NCBI GenBank assembly: GCA_003416985.1 | Contig: QVIN01000002.1 | Coordinates: forward strand, 310,001-374,000 | Source of the DNA: Duganella sp. BJB480 | GTDB lineage: Bacteria; Pseudomonadota; Gammaproteobacteria; Burkholderiales; Burkholderiaceae_D | Reading direction: 5' to 3' | DNA length: 64,000 bases | In this document: positions 30,412-38,712 of the stretch, piece by piece | Position numbering within the stretch: the stretch's first letter is position 1 | Layout: every line of letters starts with the position of its first letter | Program-made: the position numbers and the translations under genes | The notes under the pieces: model-generated | Databases searched by the model: none | Told to the model about the DNA's origin: nothing | Seen by the model: only the letters and a program-made list of their open reading frames with translations

Positions 30412-31815
30412 TTGAGCGTATCCATCTTCGACAGTTTCCTCACCACGCCGGACATGATCGCCGTCTTCGACGACGCCGCGATCGTGCAGGCCATGCTGCG
30501 CTTCGAGCAGGCGCTGGCCGAGGCGCAGGCCAGGCAAGGCATGCTGCCGGCTCAATCGGCGCGCGCCATCGCCGGCGTCTGCAACGCGCAGCTGTACGAC
30601 ATCCCGGCCATCGTCAGCGCCGGGCGCCGCGCCGGCAGCCTGGCCATTCCGCTGGTGCGCGAGCTGACGCGGACCGTGGCGCTGTACGACGCCGAGGCGG
30701 CTGCCCGCGTCCACTGGGGCAGCACCAGCCAGGACGTGATCGACACGGCCATGGTGCTGGCCACCCGCGACGCATTGCAGCTGCTGGACGACGGCCTGCA
30801 CGACCTGACCGGCCATCTGCTGCAACTGGCGGACCGGCACGTGGCCACGCCGGTGCTGGCGCGCACGCTGATGCAGCCGGCGCAGGTGAGCAGCTTCGGA
30901 TTCAAGGTGGCCGGCTGGCTGGCGCCGCTGGTGCGCGCCCGCACACGCTTGCGCGAATGCGCCGCCCGCGCGTTGCAGCTGCAACTGGGCGGCGCGGTCG
31001 GCACCTTGTCCGTGATGGGCGAGCATGGCGCGGCGGTGGCGGCGCTGGTGGCGGCCGACTTGGGCTTGAAGGTGGCGGATGCTGCCTGGCACACGCAGCG
31101 CGACGAGTGGGTGCGCCTGGGATTGGAAGTGGCGGTCCTCACCGGAAGCCTGGGCAAGATCGCCACCGACATCAGCCTGATGGCGCAGGGCGAGATCGCC
31201 GAACTGGCCGAACCCTCCGGCAATGGACGCGGAGGCTCTTCCGCCATGCCGCACAAGCGCAATCCGGTATCGGCCATGATCGCGCTGGCCGCCGCCACCC
31301 GCACGCCGCAGCACGCGGCCGCGCTGCTGGCAAGCATGGGACAACAACATGAACGAGGCCTGGGCAACTGGCAGGCCGAACTCGCCGAATGGCCCACGCT
31401 GTTCCTCAGCGCGCACGGCGCCGTACAGGCGCTCAACGACGCCTTCGCCGGCCTGCAAGTCGATCCGGCGCGCATGCTGCGCAATATCGACGCCTTGCAG
31501 GGGCTGGTGTTCGCCGAGGCGGCATCGGCCTGGCTGACCGCCAGCATCGGCCGCCCGGCGGCCCACAGCCTGCTCGAAGCAATGAGCGGCGAGGCGCTGG
31601 CCAGCGGACGCAATCTGGCCGAGGTGCTGGCCGACGCTGTGCGGGCCGACGAACAGTTGCGCAAGCAGGTCGATCCGGCCGCGCTGACGCCGCTATTCGA
31701 TCCCGCCGCCGCGGCGCTGCCGGCCCAGCGCCTGGCGCAGCATCAGCTGCAAAGCCTGCGTGTACAGATCGCGGCACTGAACTCCACCCCATTCCATCAC
31801 AGGACACCAGCATGA
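30412..31815 (+). CDS. pcaB: 3-carboxy-cis,cis-muconate cycloisomerase
   Basis: 467-residue member of the fumarase/aspartase superfamily that lactonises 3-carboxymuconate to 4-carboxymuconolactone. The superfamily signature GRGGSSAMPHKRNPV is intact, along with HWGSTSQDVIDTA. The start is TTG at 30412 with GGAG six bases upstream; no ATG is suitably placed. Its final bases overlap the pcaCD start (ATGA). The C-terminal extension is somewhat long and Ala/Leu-rich. Confidence 0.93.
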   Translation: MSVSIFDSFLTTPDMIAVFDDAAIVQAMLRFEQALAEAQARQGMLPAQSARAIAGVCNAQLYDIPAIVSAGRRAGSLAIPLVRELTRTVALYDAEAAARVHWGSTSQDVIDTAMVLATRDALQLLDDGLHDLTGHLLQLADRHVATPVLARTLMQPAQVSSFGFKVAGWLAPLVRARTRLRECAARALQLQLGGAVGTLSVMGEHGAAVAALVAADLGLKVADAAWHTQRDEWVRLGLEVAVLTGSLGKIATDISLMAQGEIAELAEPSGNGRGGSSAMPHKRNPVSAMIALAAATRTPQHAAALLASMGQQHERGLGNWQAELAEWPTLFLSAHGAVQALNDAFAGLQVDPARMLRNIDALQGLVFAEAASAWLTASIGRPAAHSLLEAMSGEALASGRNLAEVLADAVRADEQLRKQVDPAALTPLFDPAAAALPAQRLAQHQLQSLRVQIAALNSTPFHHRTPA

Positions 31816-33074
31816 GCTTCGACCCCATCGACCACGATTTCGAACGTGGACTGAACAACCGCCGCGCCATCCTCGGCGACGCCTGGGTGGACAAATCCCT
31901 CGCCAACGCCAACAGCTTCAACGCGGAGTTCCAGAACATGATCACGCGCTTCGCGTGGAACGACATCTGGGGCCGCCCCGGCCTGGAGCAGAAGACCCGC
32001 CGCGCCATGGTCCTCGCCACCACCATCGCCCTGGGACGCTGGGAGGAATTCGAGCTGCACGTGCGCGCCGCGCTGCTGGGCGACGCGGCCAACCGCCTGT
32101 CGCCGGACGAATTGAAGGAAGTGCTGATGCAATCGGCGATCTACGCCGGCGTCCCCGCCGCCAACACGGCGTTCGGGCACGCGATGGCGATCCTGCGCGA
32201 GGTCGGTCCGCAGATCGGCTACACGCTGGAGCCGGCCGCGCCGGCCGCCGCCAGCCATCCCGGCATCGGCCGCGAGGGCCGCAGCGCCGGCCAACCCGCG
32301 CTGCACTACACGGTGCGCGAACCGCGCAGCGGCAAGGCGCCACGCCACACGGTGGTGTTGAGCCACGCCCTGGGCTGCGACCTGACCATGTGGGACAGCC
32401 TGGCCAACCAGCTGGCCGCCGACTGCCGCGTGATCGCCTACGACCATCGCGGCCACGGCGCCTCGTCCGCGCCGCAAGGCTTGTACAGCATGGCCGACCT
32501 GGCCGACGAGGCGGCGGCCCTGCTGCGCGAACTCGATACCGGCCCGGTGGTGTGGATAGGCTTGTCGATGGGCGGCATGGTCGGCCAGGAGCTGGCGCTG
32601 CGCCATCCGTCGCTGGTGCGCGCCCTGGCACTGGGTAACACCACTTCCCGCTATCCCGAGGCGGCGCGCGAGGCGTGGCAGCAGCGCATCGCCACCGTGC
32701 GCGAACAAGGCATCGAGGTGATCGCGGATGCGGTGATGGGCCGCTACTTCCACGACGCCTTCCGCGCCGAGCACGCGGCGACGGTGGCGCGCTTCCGCCG
32801 CCGCCTGCTCAGCACAGACAGCACCGGCTACATCGGCTGCTGCAACGCGGTCGGCACCGTCGACACGACGGAGCGGCTGGGCGCCATCGCCGTACCCACG
32901 CTGCTGATCGCCGGTGAGCTGGACCAGGGTACGCCGGTCGCCATGTCGCAGATCGTCCAGCAAGCCATACCCGGCGCGTCGCTGGTCGTGCTGCCCGATG
33001 CGTCGCACCTGGGCGCGGTTGAACAGCCGGTGCTGTTCGCGGCGGCTGTCACAGGCTTCCTGGCCGGCTTGTAG
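31812..33074 (+). CDS. Fused 4-carboxymuconolactone decarboxylase / 3-oxoadipate enol-lactonase (PcaC-PcaD order)
   Basis: 420 residues doing two consecutive steps of the beta-ketoadipate pathway. Residues about 1-135 are a CMD domain (FNAEFQNMITRFAWNDIWGR; LMQSAIYAGVPAANTAF). A Pro/Ala/Gly linker (about 141-163) leads to an alpha/beta hydrolase (about 164-420) with nucleophile Ser252 in GLSMGG and His399 in ASHLG. Known PcaL fusions, for example in actinomycetes, have the hydrolase first; here the decarboxylase is first. No separate pcaC or pcaD is in the window, so this fusion must supply both. Confidence 0.93.
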   Translation: MSFDPIDHDFERGLNNRRAILGDAWVDKSLANANSFNAEFQNMITRFAWNDIWGRPGLEQKTRRAMVLATTIALGRWEEFELHVRAALLGDAANRLSPDELKEVLMQSAIYAGVPAANTAFGHAMAILREVGPQIGYTLEPAAPAAASHPGIGREGRSAGQPALHYTVREPRSGKAPRHTVVLSHALGCDLTMWDSLANQLAADCRVIAYDHRGHGASSAPQGLYSMADLADEAAALLRELDTGPVVWIGLSMGGMVGQELALRHPSLVRALALGNTTSRYPEAAREAWQQRIATVREQGIEVIADAVMGRYFHDAFRAEHAATVARFRRRLLSTDSTGYIGCCNAVGTVDTTERLGAIAVPTLLIAGELDQGTPVAMSQIVQQAIPGASLVVLPDASHLGAVEQPVLFAAAVTGFLAGL

Positions 33075-33079
33075 GCGCG

Positions 33080-34264
33080 TTACACGCCCGGATCGCGCAC
33101 CTTGTCGGTCTGGTCGAACTCGATGTTGAAGTAGGAGCCCGCGCTGGCCTCGGCCTTGCGGATGTACACGGTCTGCACGATGTCGCGCGTGGCGGCGTCG
33201 ATGCTGACCGGGCCGCGCACGCTGTTCCAGGCCATGCCCTTCATCGCCGCCAGCAGCTTGTCGCCGCCACTGTCGCCGTTGGTCTGCTTGAGCGCCTGGT
33301 ACAGCAGGTGCATGCCATCGTAGGCGCCGACCGAATGGAAGTTGGGCCGCATGCCCGGATTGGCCTTGCCAAAGGCTTCCACATACGCCTTGTTCTCCGC
33401 CGAAGGATGCGCAGCCGAGTAATGGTGGCTGCTGACCACACCGGCGGCCGCCTGGCCGATGCTCGCCATCAGGTCATCGTCCAGCACATCGCCGGTGCAG
33501 ATCAGTCGGATGCCGGCGGCGGCCAGGCCTCGCTCGGTGAACTGCTTGAGCACCGCCGCGCCCTCGCCCGACGGCACGAACACAAACAACGCATCCGGCT
33601 TCAAGTCCCGCACCCGCGCCAGGAAAGGCGCGTAGTCCGGGTTGCGCAGCGGCGCCCGCAGGCTGTCGGCCACCTTGCCGCCGCCTTCGAGCAGACCTTT
33701 AACGAATACCTTTTCCGCATCCAGCCCCGGTCCATAATCGCTGACCAGGGTCACCGCGCTCCTGATCTTGTTTTTGGACGCCCAATGCGCCATTGGCGCC
33801 GTCACCTGCGCCAGCGTGAAGCCGGTCCGCACGATGTACGGGGACCGCTGTGGCACCGCCGACGCGGCGGCGGCCATCACGATCATCGGCACCTTGGCCT
33901 GCGTGGCGACCGGCGCGGCCGCGAAGGCCAGCGGCGTGAGGCCGAAGCCGGCCAGCACCTGAACCTTGTCGCGCGAGACCAGTTCCTGCGCCAGGCGCTT
34001 GGTCACGTCCGGGGCCACGCCGCCATCGTCCTTGAGGATGATCTCGATCGGGCGCCCGGCCACGCTGGCGCCGTTCTGCCGCATGTACAGCTTGACCGCC
34101 GCCTCGATCTGGCGGCCGGTGGACGCGAAGGGGCCGGACATCGGCACGATCAGGCCGACCTTCAGCGGCTCGGCGGCGCGGGCGAAGGTGGGCAACGCGC
34201 CTGCCGACAAGGCGGCGGCGCCCAACAGCAGGTGGCGGCGTTGGTGGTTGATACGGTCTGGCAT
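33080..34264 (-). CDS. ABC transporter substrate-binding protein (branched-chain type), aromatic-linked, 1
   Basis: 394-residue periplasmic binding protein of the Peripla_BP_6 (LivJ-like) fold. The N-terminal signal begins with RRHLLLGAAALSAG, giving a Tat-like RR pair. The mature part starts PLKVGLIVPMSGPFASTGRQ and ends near GPVSIDAATRDIVQTVYIRK. Two close paralogues lie at 46230 and 49158, and the only permease/ATPase set is livHMGF at 38011-41357. It is downstream of vanAB on the same strand, so vanillate or a related aromatic acid is a plausible ligand (inference). Confidence 0.9.
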   Translation of the reverse strand: MPDRINHQRRHLLLGAAALSAGALPTFARAAEPLKVGLIVPMSGPFASTGRQIEAAVKLYMRQNGASVAGRPIEIILKDDGGVAPDVTKRLAQELVSRDKVQVLAGFGLTPLAFAAAPVATQAKVPMIVMAAAASAVPQRSPYIVRTGFTLAQVTAPMAHWASKNKIRSAVTLVSDYGPGLDAEKVFVKGLLEGGGKVADSLRAPLRNPDYAPFLARVRDLKPDALFVFVPSGEGAAVLKQFTERGLAAAGIRLICTGDVLDDDLMASIGQAAAGVVSSHHYSAAHPSAENKAYVEAFGKANPGMRPNFHSVGAYDGMHLLYQALKQTNGDSGGDKLLAAMKGMAWNSVRGPVSIDAATRDIVQTVYIRKAEASAGSYFNIEFDQTDKVRDPGV

Positions 34265-34279
34265 GGTGTCTCCTCTTTT

Positions 34280-35245
34280 TTATAGGTCCAGCAACAGCGT
34301 GGGGGTCTTGGAACGGGAACAGCAAGGGGTGAACTGGTCGTTGGCGGCCTGCTCGGACTCTTCGAGGTACAGGTCGCGGTGGTCCGGCACGCCTTCCAGA
34401 ACGCGCGTCAGGCAGGTGCCGCACACGCCCTGCTCGCACGAGGCGGGAATGAACACGCCGGCATCGTTCAACACGCGCAGCACGGTGGTGCCGGCCGGGA
34501 TGGCGTAGACCTTGCCGCTGGACGCCAGCTTCACTTCGAACGGTTGGTCGCCATCGGCCGCCGACGCGGCGGCTGCGCCGAAGTATTCAAGATGCAGCTG
34601 GTCGTGCGGCCAGTCCTGCGCCTTGGCCGCCGCTTTGACGTGGTCGATGAATCCGGCGGGGCCGCACAGGTAGATGTGAGTCTTGCGGTCCAGTTGCGCC
34701 AGCAGCGCGGGCAGGTCGAGCTTTTGCGCGGCGTCGCCGCTGTCGTAGTGGAAGTGCACCTGCGCCGCGAACGGTGCGGCGGCGATGCGCTGGCGGAACG
34801 CGGTGCGTTCTGGCGAGCGTGCGCAGTAATGCATCTGGAACGCCGCGCCGCGCGCCGACAGCGCCTCCGCCATCGCCAGGATGGGCGTGACGCCGATGCC
34901 GCCGGCCAGCAGCAGGCTCTGTTCAGCATCGGCCAGCGGAAAGTGGTTCTTCGGTTCGCTGATTTGCAGTGTGGCGCCGGCCTGCACGTCGTCATGCATG
35001 CTTTTCGAGCCGCCGCGTGACGACGGATCGCGCAGCACGCCGATCAGGTAGCGGTGGCGTTCATGCGGCGGATTGCACAGCGAGTACTGCCGCACCAGGC
35101 CTGGGCCGACATGCACGTCGATATGCGCGCCAGCGGTGAAAGGCGGCAGCGCCGCGCCGTCGGCGCTGACCAGTTCATAGCTGCAGATATCCTCGGCCTC
35201 CGCGTGCCGGCGCTCGACGCGCACTTGCAGCAAGCCGCCGCTCAT
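34280..35245 (-). CDS. vanB: Vanillate O-demethylase reductase subunit
   Basis: 321-residue flavin- and iron-sulfur-containing reductase that passes NADH electrons to VanA. The N-terminal ferredoxin-reductase fold binds flavin (VRQYSLCNPP), the middle has LLLAGGIGVTPILAMAEAL for nucleotide binding, and the C-terminus is a plant-type 2Fe-2S ferredoxin (SCEQGVCGTC with a last Cys in FTPCC). It overlaps the vanA stop by four bases. A neighbouring binding protein begins 15 bases downstream of its end. Confidence 0.95.
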   Translation of the reverse strand: MSGGLLQVRVERRHAEAEDICSYELVSADGAALPPFTAGAHIDVHVGPGLVRQYSLCNPPHERHRYLIGVLRDPSSRGGSKSMHDDVQAGATLQISEPKNHFPLADAEQSLLLAGGIGVTPILAMAEALSARGAAFQMHYCARSPERTAFRQRIAAAPFAAQVHFHYDSGDAAQKLDLPALLAQLDRKTHIYLCGPAGFIDHVKAAAKAQDWPHDQLHLEYFGAAAASAADGDQPFEVKLASSGKVYAIPAGTTVLRVLNDAGVFIPASCEQGVCGTCLTRVLEGVPDHRDLYLEESEQAANDQFTPCCSRSKTPTLLLDL

Positions 35246-36273
35246 GCGCCCTGCTCCTTCTCCATCCACTGGTCCAGCACGCGGCGCGACTGCACGCCGC
35301 CGGCATCGATGTTCAGCATCAGCAGCTTGCGCTCCGGATGACGCAGGATGTTGGCCTGCTGGAGCTCCAGCATCTCGCGGTCCTCGCCGAAGATCTTGCC
35401 CTGGCCGGTGCGGATGCTGTCGGTCAGTTCCTTGTCGTCCGGTTTGAAGTTGCGGGCCATGCCCCAGAAGTACCAGTGCGAGGTTTCGGTTTCCGGAGTG
35501 ATGAAGTCGACCACGATGCTGGACGCCTTGTGCTCCGGCGCGGCGTCGTAGCCGCCCTTGCCCGCGTGGGCCACGCCCACTTCGATCATCACATGGCTCG
35601 GCGGCGTGAAGCGGCAGATCTGCCAGCGGTCCACCGGCACATCGTCCGCCAAGCCGTTGCCGCGCAGCGCGGCGCGCCAGAACGGCGGCGCCATGATGTT
35701 CTCCATGTAGCGGCTGGTGATCACCTGCTCGCCCTCCACCCTGGTATTGACGGGTGCCTCGTCGATCTCCTTCTGGCCGATGCTCGATGCGTGCACATAG
35801 GTCTCGTGCGTGAGATCCATCAGGTTGTCGATCATCAGGCGGTATTCGCAGTTGATGTGATACAGGCCGCCGCCGTAGGCCCAAGCCGGATTGTCCGCCC
35901 ATTCCAGATGATGGATCAAGTTTGGGTCGGCCAGTTCACGGTCGCCGGTCCAGACCCAGATAAAGCCGTAGCGCTCCTCCACCGGATAGCTGCGGATGCA
36001 GGGGAAGCCGCGCACGCGCTGGCCCGGCATGCTGATCACCTTTCCGTCGCAGCCCATCTCCAGGCCATGGTAGCCGCACACCAGCTGGCCGTCGCGCACA
36101 AAGCCCAGCGACAGCGGCGCGCCGCGGTGCGGGCAGAAATCCTCCACCGCCGCGACCTTGCCTTCGGCGCCGCGATAGAACACGATCTTCTCGCCGCAGA
36201 TCTGGCGGCCCAGCGGCTTGGTCTCGATTTCGTCCGGGGTACAGGCCACATACCAGGTATTTTTTGGGTACAT
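35242..36273 (-). CDS. vanA: Vanillate O-demethylase oxygenase subunit
   Basis: 343-residue Rieske oxygenase that removes the methyl group of vanillate, giving protocatechuate and formaldehyde. Rieske ligands are Cys47/His49 (CPHRG) and Cys66/His69 (CGYHG). The mononuclear iron site is in NLMDLTHETYVH. Length and motifs are those of VanA; syringate- or veratrate-type specificity cannot be excluded. It is divergent from a MarR regulator over a short spacer with a perfect dyad. Confidence 0.95.
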   Translation of the reverse strand: MYPKNTWYVACTPDEIETKPLGRQICGEKIVFYRGAEGKVAAVEDFCPHRGAPLSLGFVRDGQLVCGYHGLEMGCDGKVISMPGQRVRGFPCIRSYPVEERYGFIWVWTGDRELADPNLIHHLEWADNPAWAYGGGLYHINCEYRLMIDNLMDLTHETYVHASSIGQKEIDEAPVNTRVEGEQVITSRYMENIMAPPFWRAALRGNGLADDVPVDRWQICRFTPPSHVMIEVGVAHAGKGGYDAAPEHKASSIVVDFITPETETSHWYFWGMARNFKPDDKELTDSIRTGQGKIFGEDREMLELQQANILRHPERKLLMLNIDAGGVQSRRVLDQWMEKEQGA

Positions 36274-36295
36274 CGCGTCTCCTTGTTTTGGTTAT

Positions 36296-36313
36296 CATTC
36301 AGTGTACTGAATG
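36296..36313. promoter_or_regulatory. Dyad operator between vanA and its MarR regulator
   Basis: Inverted repeat CATTCAGT-GT-ACTGAATG, perfect over 8 bp per arm. It lies 23 bases from vanA and about 70 from the MarR start, the position and size of a MarR-type operator. Confidence 0.75.
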
Positions 36314-36382
36314 TTGTAGAGTATAGTCCGTAAACCGGCGATGTAAACAGCCGGGATGAATTCTTTTTGCAGAGACCACGCC

Positions 36383-36877
36383 ATGCCAGAAACAGAGAGT
36401 CAGTTGACCAGCCTATTCGAACATCCGGGCCACCTGCTGCGGCGCGCGCAGCAAATCTCGGTGTCGATTTTTTACGACGAAATGGGCAGCGAGCTGACGC
36501 CGGTGCAGTACGCGATGCTGCGCAATCTTGAAAGCCACGGAGGCATCGACCAGGTGTCGCTGTCGGCCATCAGCGGCATCGACACTTCGACCGGCGCCAC
36601 AGTCTGCGCGCGCCTGGAGGAAAAAGGCCTCCTGACGCGCACCGTGATTCCGACCAACCGCCGCCAGCGCGCCCTCACCATCACCGGCGCGGGCGAACAG
36701 CTGCTGAGCGATTTGATCCCCGGTTCCCAGCGCTTGCGCCGACGTTTGCTGGCGCCGTTGACCGGCGCGGAGCAGCTGCAATTCATGGCGCTGCTGACCA
36801 AGCTTGTGCAGGAAAACAACGAGCAAAGCCGGGCGCCGTTGAGCAGCGTCTCACCCGCGACGCGCGATGAGGGATGA
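36383..36877 (+). CDS. MarR-family regulator of vanAB
   Basis: 164 residues with the MarR winged helix (LTPVQYAMLRNLES; VSLSAISGIDTSTGATVCARLEE; wing RRQRALTITGAG). Divergence from vanAB and the shared dyad suggest it represses vanAB and responds to vanillate. Classical Pseudomonas VanR is a GntR protein, so this would be a different regulator type for the same operon. Start 36383 fits the family N-terminus; ATG 36356 is possible. Confidence 0.85.
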   Translation: MPETESQLTSLFEHPGHLLRRAQQISVSIFYDEMGSELTPVQYAMLRNLESHGGIDQVSLSAISGIDTSTGATVCARLEEKGLLTRTVIPTNRRQRALTITGAGEQLLSDLIPGSQRLRRRLLAPLTGAEQLQFMALLTKLVQENNEQSRAPLSSVSPATRDEG

Positions 36878-36888
36878 AAAAACATAGT

Positions 36889-36922
36889 GTTCGGTTGCCG
36901 CACAAAGGTATTTTAATCGCAC
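36889..36922. promoter_or_regulatory. Degenerate PcaR-like sites upstream of the cache-protein gene
   Basis: GTTCGGTTGCCGCAC (36889-36903) and GTATTTTAATCGCAC (36908-36922) match GTTCGATTATCGCAC at 12 and 10 of 15 positions. They are 19 bp apart, the same offset as at the two pca operator pairs, although here both point the same way. Candidate only. Confidence 0.4.
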
Positions 36923-36990
36923 ACAGTTCAAGTATCATGGGCTTGGCCGCCCGTCGATCGAGTGGACCGATAACCACAACAGGAGACCCC

Positions 36991-37452
36991 ATGAAACGCT
37001 ACGCCATCGCCGGCCTGACCGCCATGCTGCTTGCACCCGCCCTGCCCGCGCTCGCACAAAACGCCGCCAGGACCGCCGCCACCGAACTCGCGGAAAAAGC
37101 GGTGGCCGCCATCCAGAAAGTCGGCGTGGAGCAGGCCTGCAAACAGTTCGCCGACCCCAAGGCCGGATACATCCAGGGCGACGTGTATGTCGTGGTGCAG
37201 GACATGCAGTGCAAGATGGTCTGCCATCCGCTGCTGCCTAAAATGAACGGCAAGGACATGACCGAATTGAAGGACTCCAACGGCAAATACTTCACCCAGG
37301 AGATGAAGAAGATCGCCCAGTCCGGGAAGCCGGGATGGGTGGACTATGTGTGGCCCAATCCGACCTCCAAGGCGCTGGAACCCAAGTCCGCCTTTATCCA
37401 GAGGGTGGATGAAAAATACATGGTCAGCGTCGGCATCTACGATAAAAAGTAA
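36991..37452 (+). CDS. Periplasmic single-cache-domain protein A
   Basis: 153 residues: a signal peptide (about 1-22, ending ALPALAQ), then one cache-type domain with helix, QACKQFADPKAGYIQG, a strand, and KPGWVDYVWPNP near the end. Such free cache proteins resemble chemoreceptor sensor domains but lack any output. It is the first of a tandem pair; the twin is at 37530. The start is set by AGGAG seven bases upstream and by the shared N-terminus. A role in binding small carboxylates or aromatics is inference. Confidence 0.82.
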   Translation: MKRYAIAGLTAMLLAPALPALAQNAARTAATELAEKAVAAIQKVGVEQACKQFADPKAGYIQGDVYVVVQDMQCKMVCHPLLPKMNGKDMTELKDSNGKYFTQEMKKIAQSGKPGWVDYVWPNPTSKALEPKSAFIQRVDEKYMVSVGIYDKK

Positions 37453-37529
37453 GCTGGCGCGCCGGCCGCGCGCGCGGTAAGCTGGTGGCGGCATCGCAGA
37501 ATGCCGCTACCATCACAACAGGAGACGTC

Positions 37530-37991
37530 ATGAAACGTTACGTTATCGCCGGCCTGACCGCCGCGCTGCTGGCACCCGCCCTGCCGGTCCTCGCGCAAAC
37601 CGCCACCAAGGCCGACGCCATCGCCCTGGTGGACAAGGCCGTGGCCAACATACAGAAAAAAGGGATAGAACAGGCATGCAAGGACTTCGCCGATCCTAAG
37701 GGCGGCTTTATACAGGGGGACTTGTACGTGTTCGTCCAGGATGCGCAAATGGTGATGGTCTGCCACGCCAATACGCCCAAGATGAACGGCAAGGACATGT
37801 CCCAGCTGAAGGACGCCAACGGCAAGAAGTTCGTGCAGGAGATGCGGGATATCGCCCAGTCGAAGAAACCCGGCTGGGTCGATTACGTCTGGGTCAATCC
37901 CGTCACCAAGGCGCTGGAGGACAAGACCTCCTATATCCGCCAGGCCGAGGATAAGTACACCGTCGGCGCTGGCATCTACAAGCCCAAATAG
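37530..37991 (+). CDS. Periplasmic single-cache-domain protein B
   Basis: 153 residues, a close paralogue of the preceding gene: same signal peptide pattern (MKRYVIAGLTAALLAPALP), same length, and shared QACKDFADPKGGFIQGD and KKPGWVDYVWVNP. Its ribosome site (AGGAG) and leader are also alike, which supports tandem duplication. One visible difference is that A has cysteines in the segment MQCKMVCHP where B has MVMVCHA. It lies between the van regulator and the liv transporter genes. Confidence 0.82.
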   Translation: MKRYVIAGLTAALLAPALPVLAQTATKADAIALVDKAVANIQKKGIEQACKDFADPKGGFIQGDLYVFVQDAQMVMVCHANTPKMNGKDMSQLKDANGKKFVQEMRDIAQSKKPGWVDYVWVNPVTKALEDKTSYIRQAEDKYTVGAGIYKPK

Positions 37992-38010
37992 GCCGCCTAC
38001 ATTGGCGACA

Positions 38011-38712
38011 TCAGGCCACGGCGACCAGGCGATCGAGCTTGTCACCGTCGGCCAGCAGGCTGGCGCTGTCGGAGTCGTGCACGATGCGGCCGCGATCGAG
38101 CACGATGGCGCGCTGCGTCAGCGACAACGCCAGCCGCGCATGCTGCTCGACCACGATCACCGACATACCCTCGTCCTTCACCAGCCGCCGTATCACCCGC
38201 ACCAACTCCTGCACGATGATGGGCGCCAGTCCCTCCATCGGCTCGTCCAGCAGCAGGATGCGCGGATTGGTCATCAGCGCGCGGGCGATCGCCACCATCT
38301 GCTGTTCGCCGCCGGACAGCTGGTTGCCCATGTTGGCACGGCGTTCCGCCAGCCGAGGGAAAATCTCGTAGATCTTCTGCAGGTTCCAGCGGCCCGGCCG
38401 CGCCACCACCGTCAGGTGCTCCTCCACCGTCAGCGACGGGAACATATGCCGTTCCTGCGGCACCCAGCCCAGGCCAGCGCGCGAGCGCCGGTGCGTGGGC
38501 ATGCGTGCGATGTCGTTGCCCGCCCAGCGGATGCCGCCGCCGTGCAGCCGCGTCAATCCCATCAGCGTCACCAGCAGGCTGGTTTTGCCCACGCCGTTGC
38601 GGCCCAACAGCGCCAGGCTGTCGCCCTCGTTCAGCGCGAACGACACATCCTCCAGCACGATGGACTCGCCATAACCGGCGGTGACTTTATCGAGCGCCAT
38701 CAATTCAGCCAT
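38011..38712 (-). CDS. livF: Branched-chain-type ABC transporter ATPase LivF
   Basis: 233-residue ATPase: Walker A GRNGVGKTS, signature LSGGEQQ, Walker B ILLLDEPMEGLAP. Last gene of livH-livM-livG-livF, overlapping livG by eight bases. The transporter sits amid protocatechuate genes next to pcaF and has no binding protein of its own; one or more of the three separate binding proteins should serve it. Confidence 0.93.
   Translation of the reverse strand: MAELMALDKVTAGYGESIVLEDVSFALNEGDSLALLGRNGVGKTSLLVTLMGLTRLHGGGIRWAGNDIARMPTHRRSRAGLGWVPQERHMFPSLTVEEHLTVVARPGRWNLQKIYEIFPRLAERRANMGNQLSGGEQQMVAIARALMTNPRILLLDEPMEGLAPIIVQELVRVIRRLVKDEGMSVIVVEQHARLALSLTQRAIVLDRGRIVHDSDSASLLADGDKLDRLVAVA

Noticed and set aside
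34280..35902. A single 540-residue vanB frame reading back into vanA
   Set aside because: The N-terminal extension is out of frame with vanA and antisense to nothing; the true start at 35245 overlaps the vanA stop as ATGA and begins the reductase fold.
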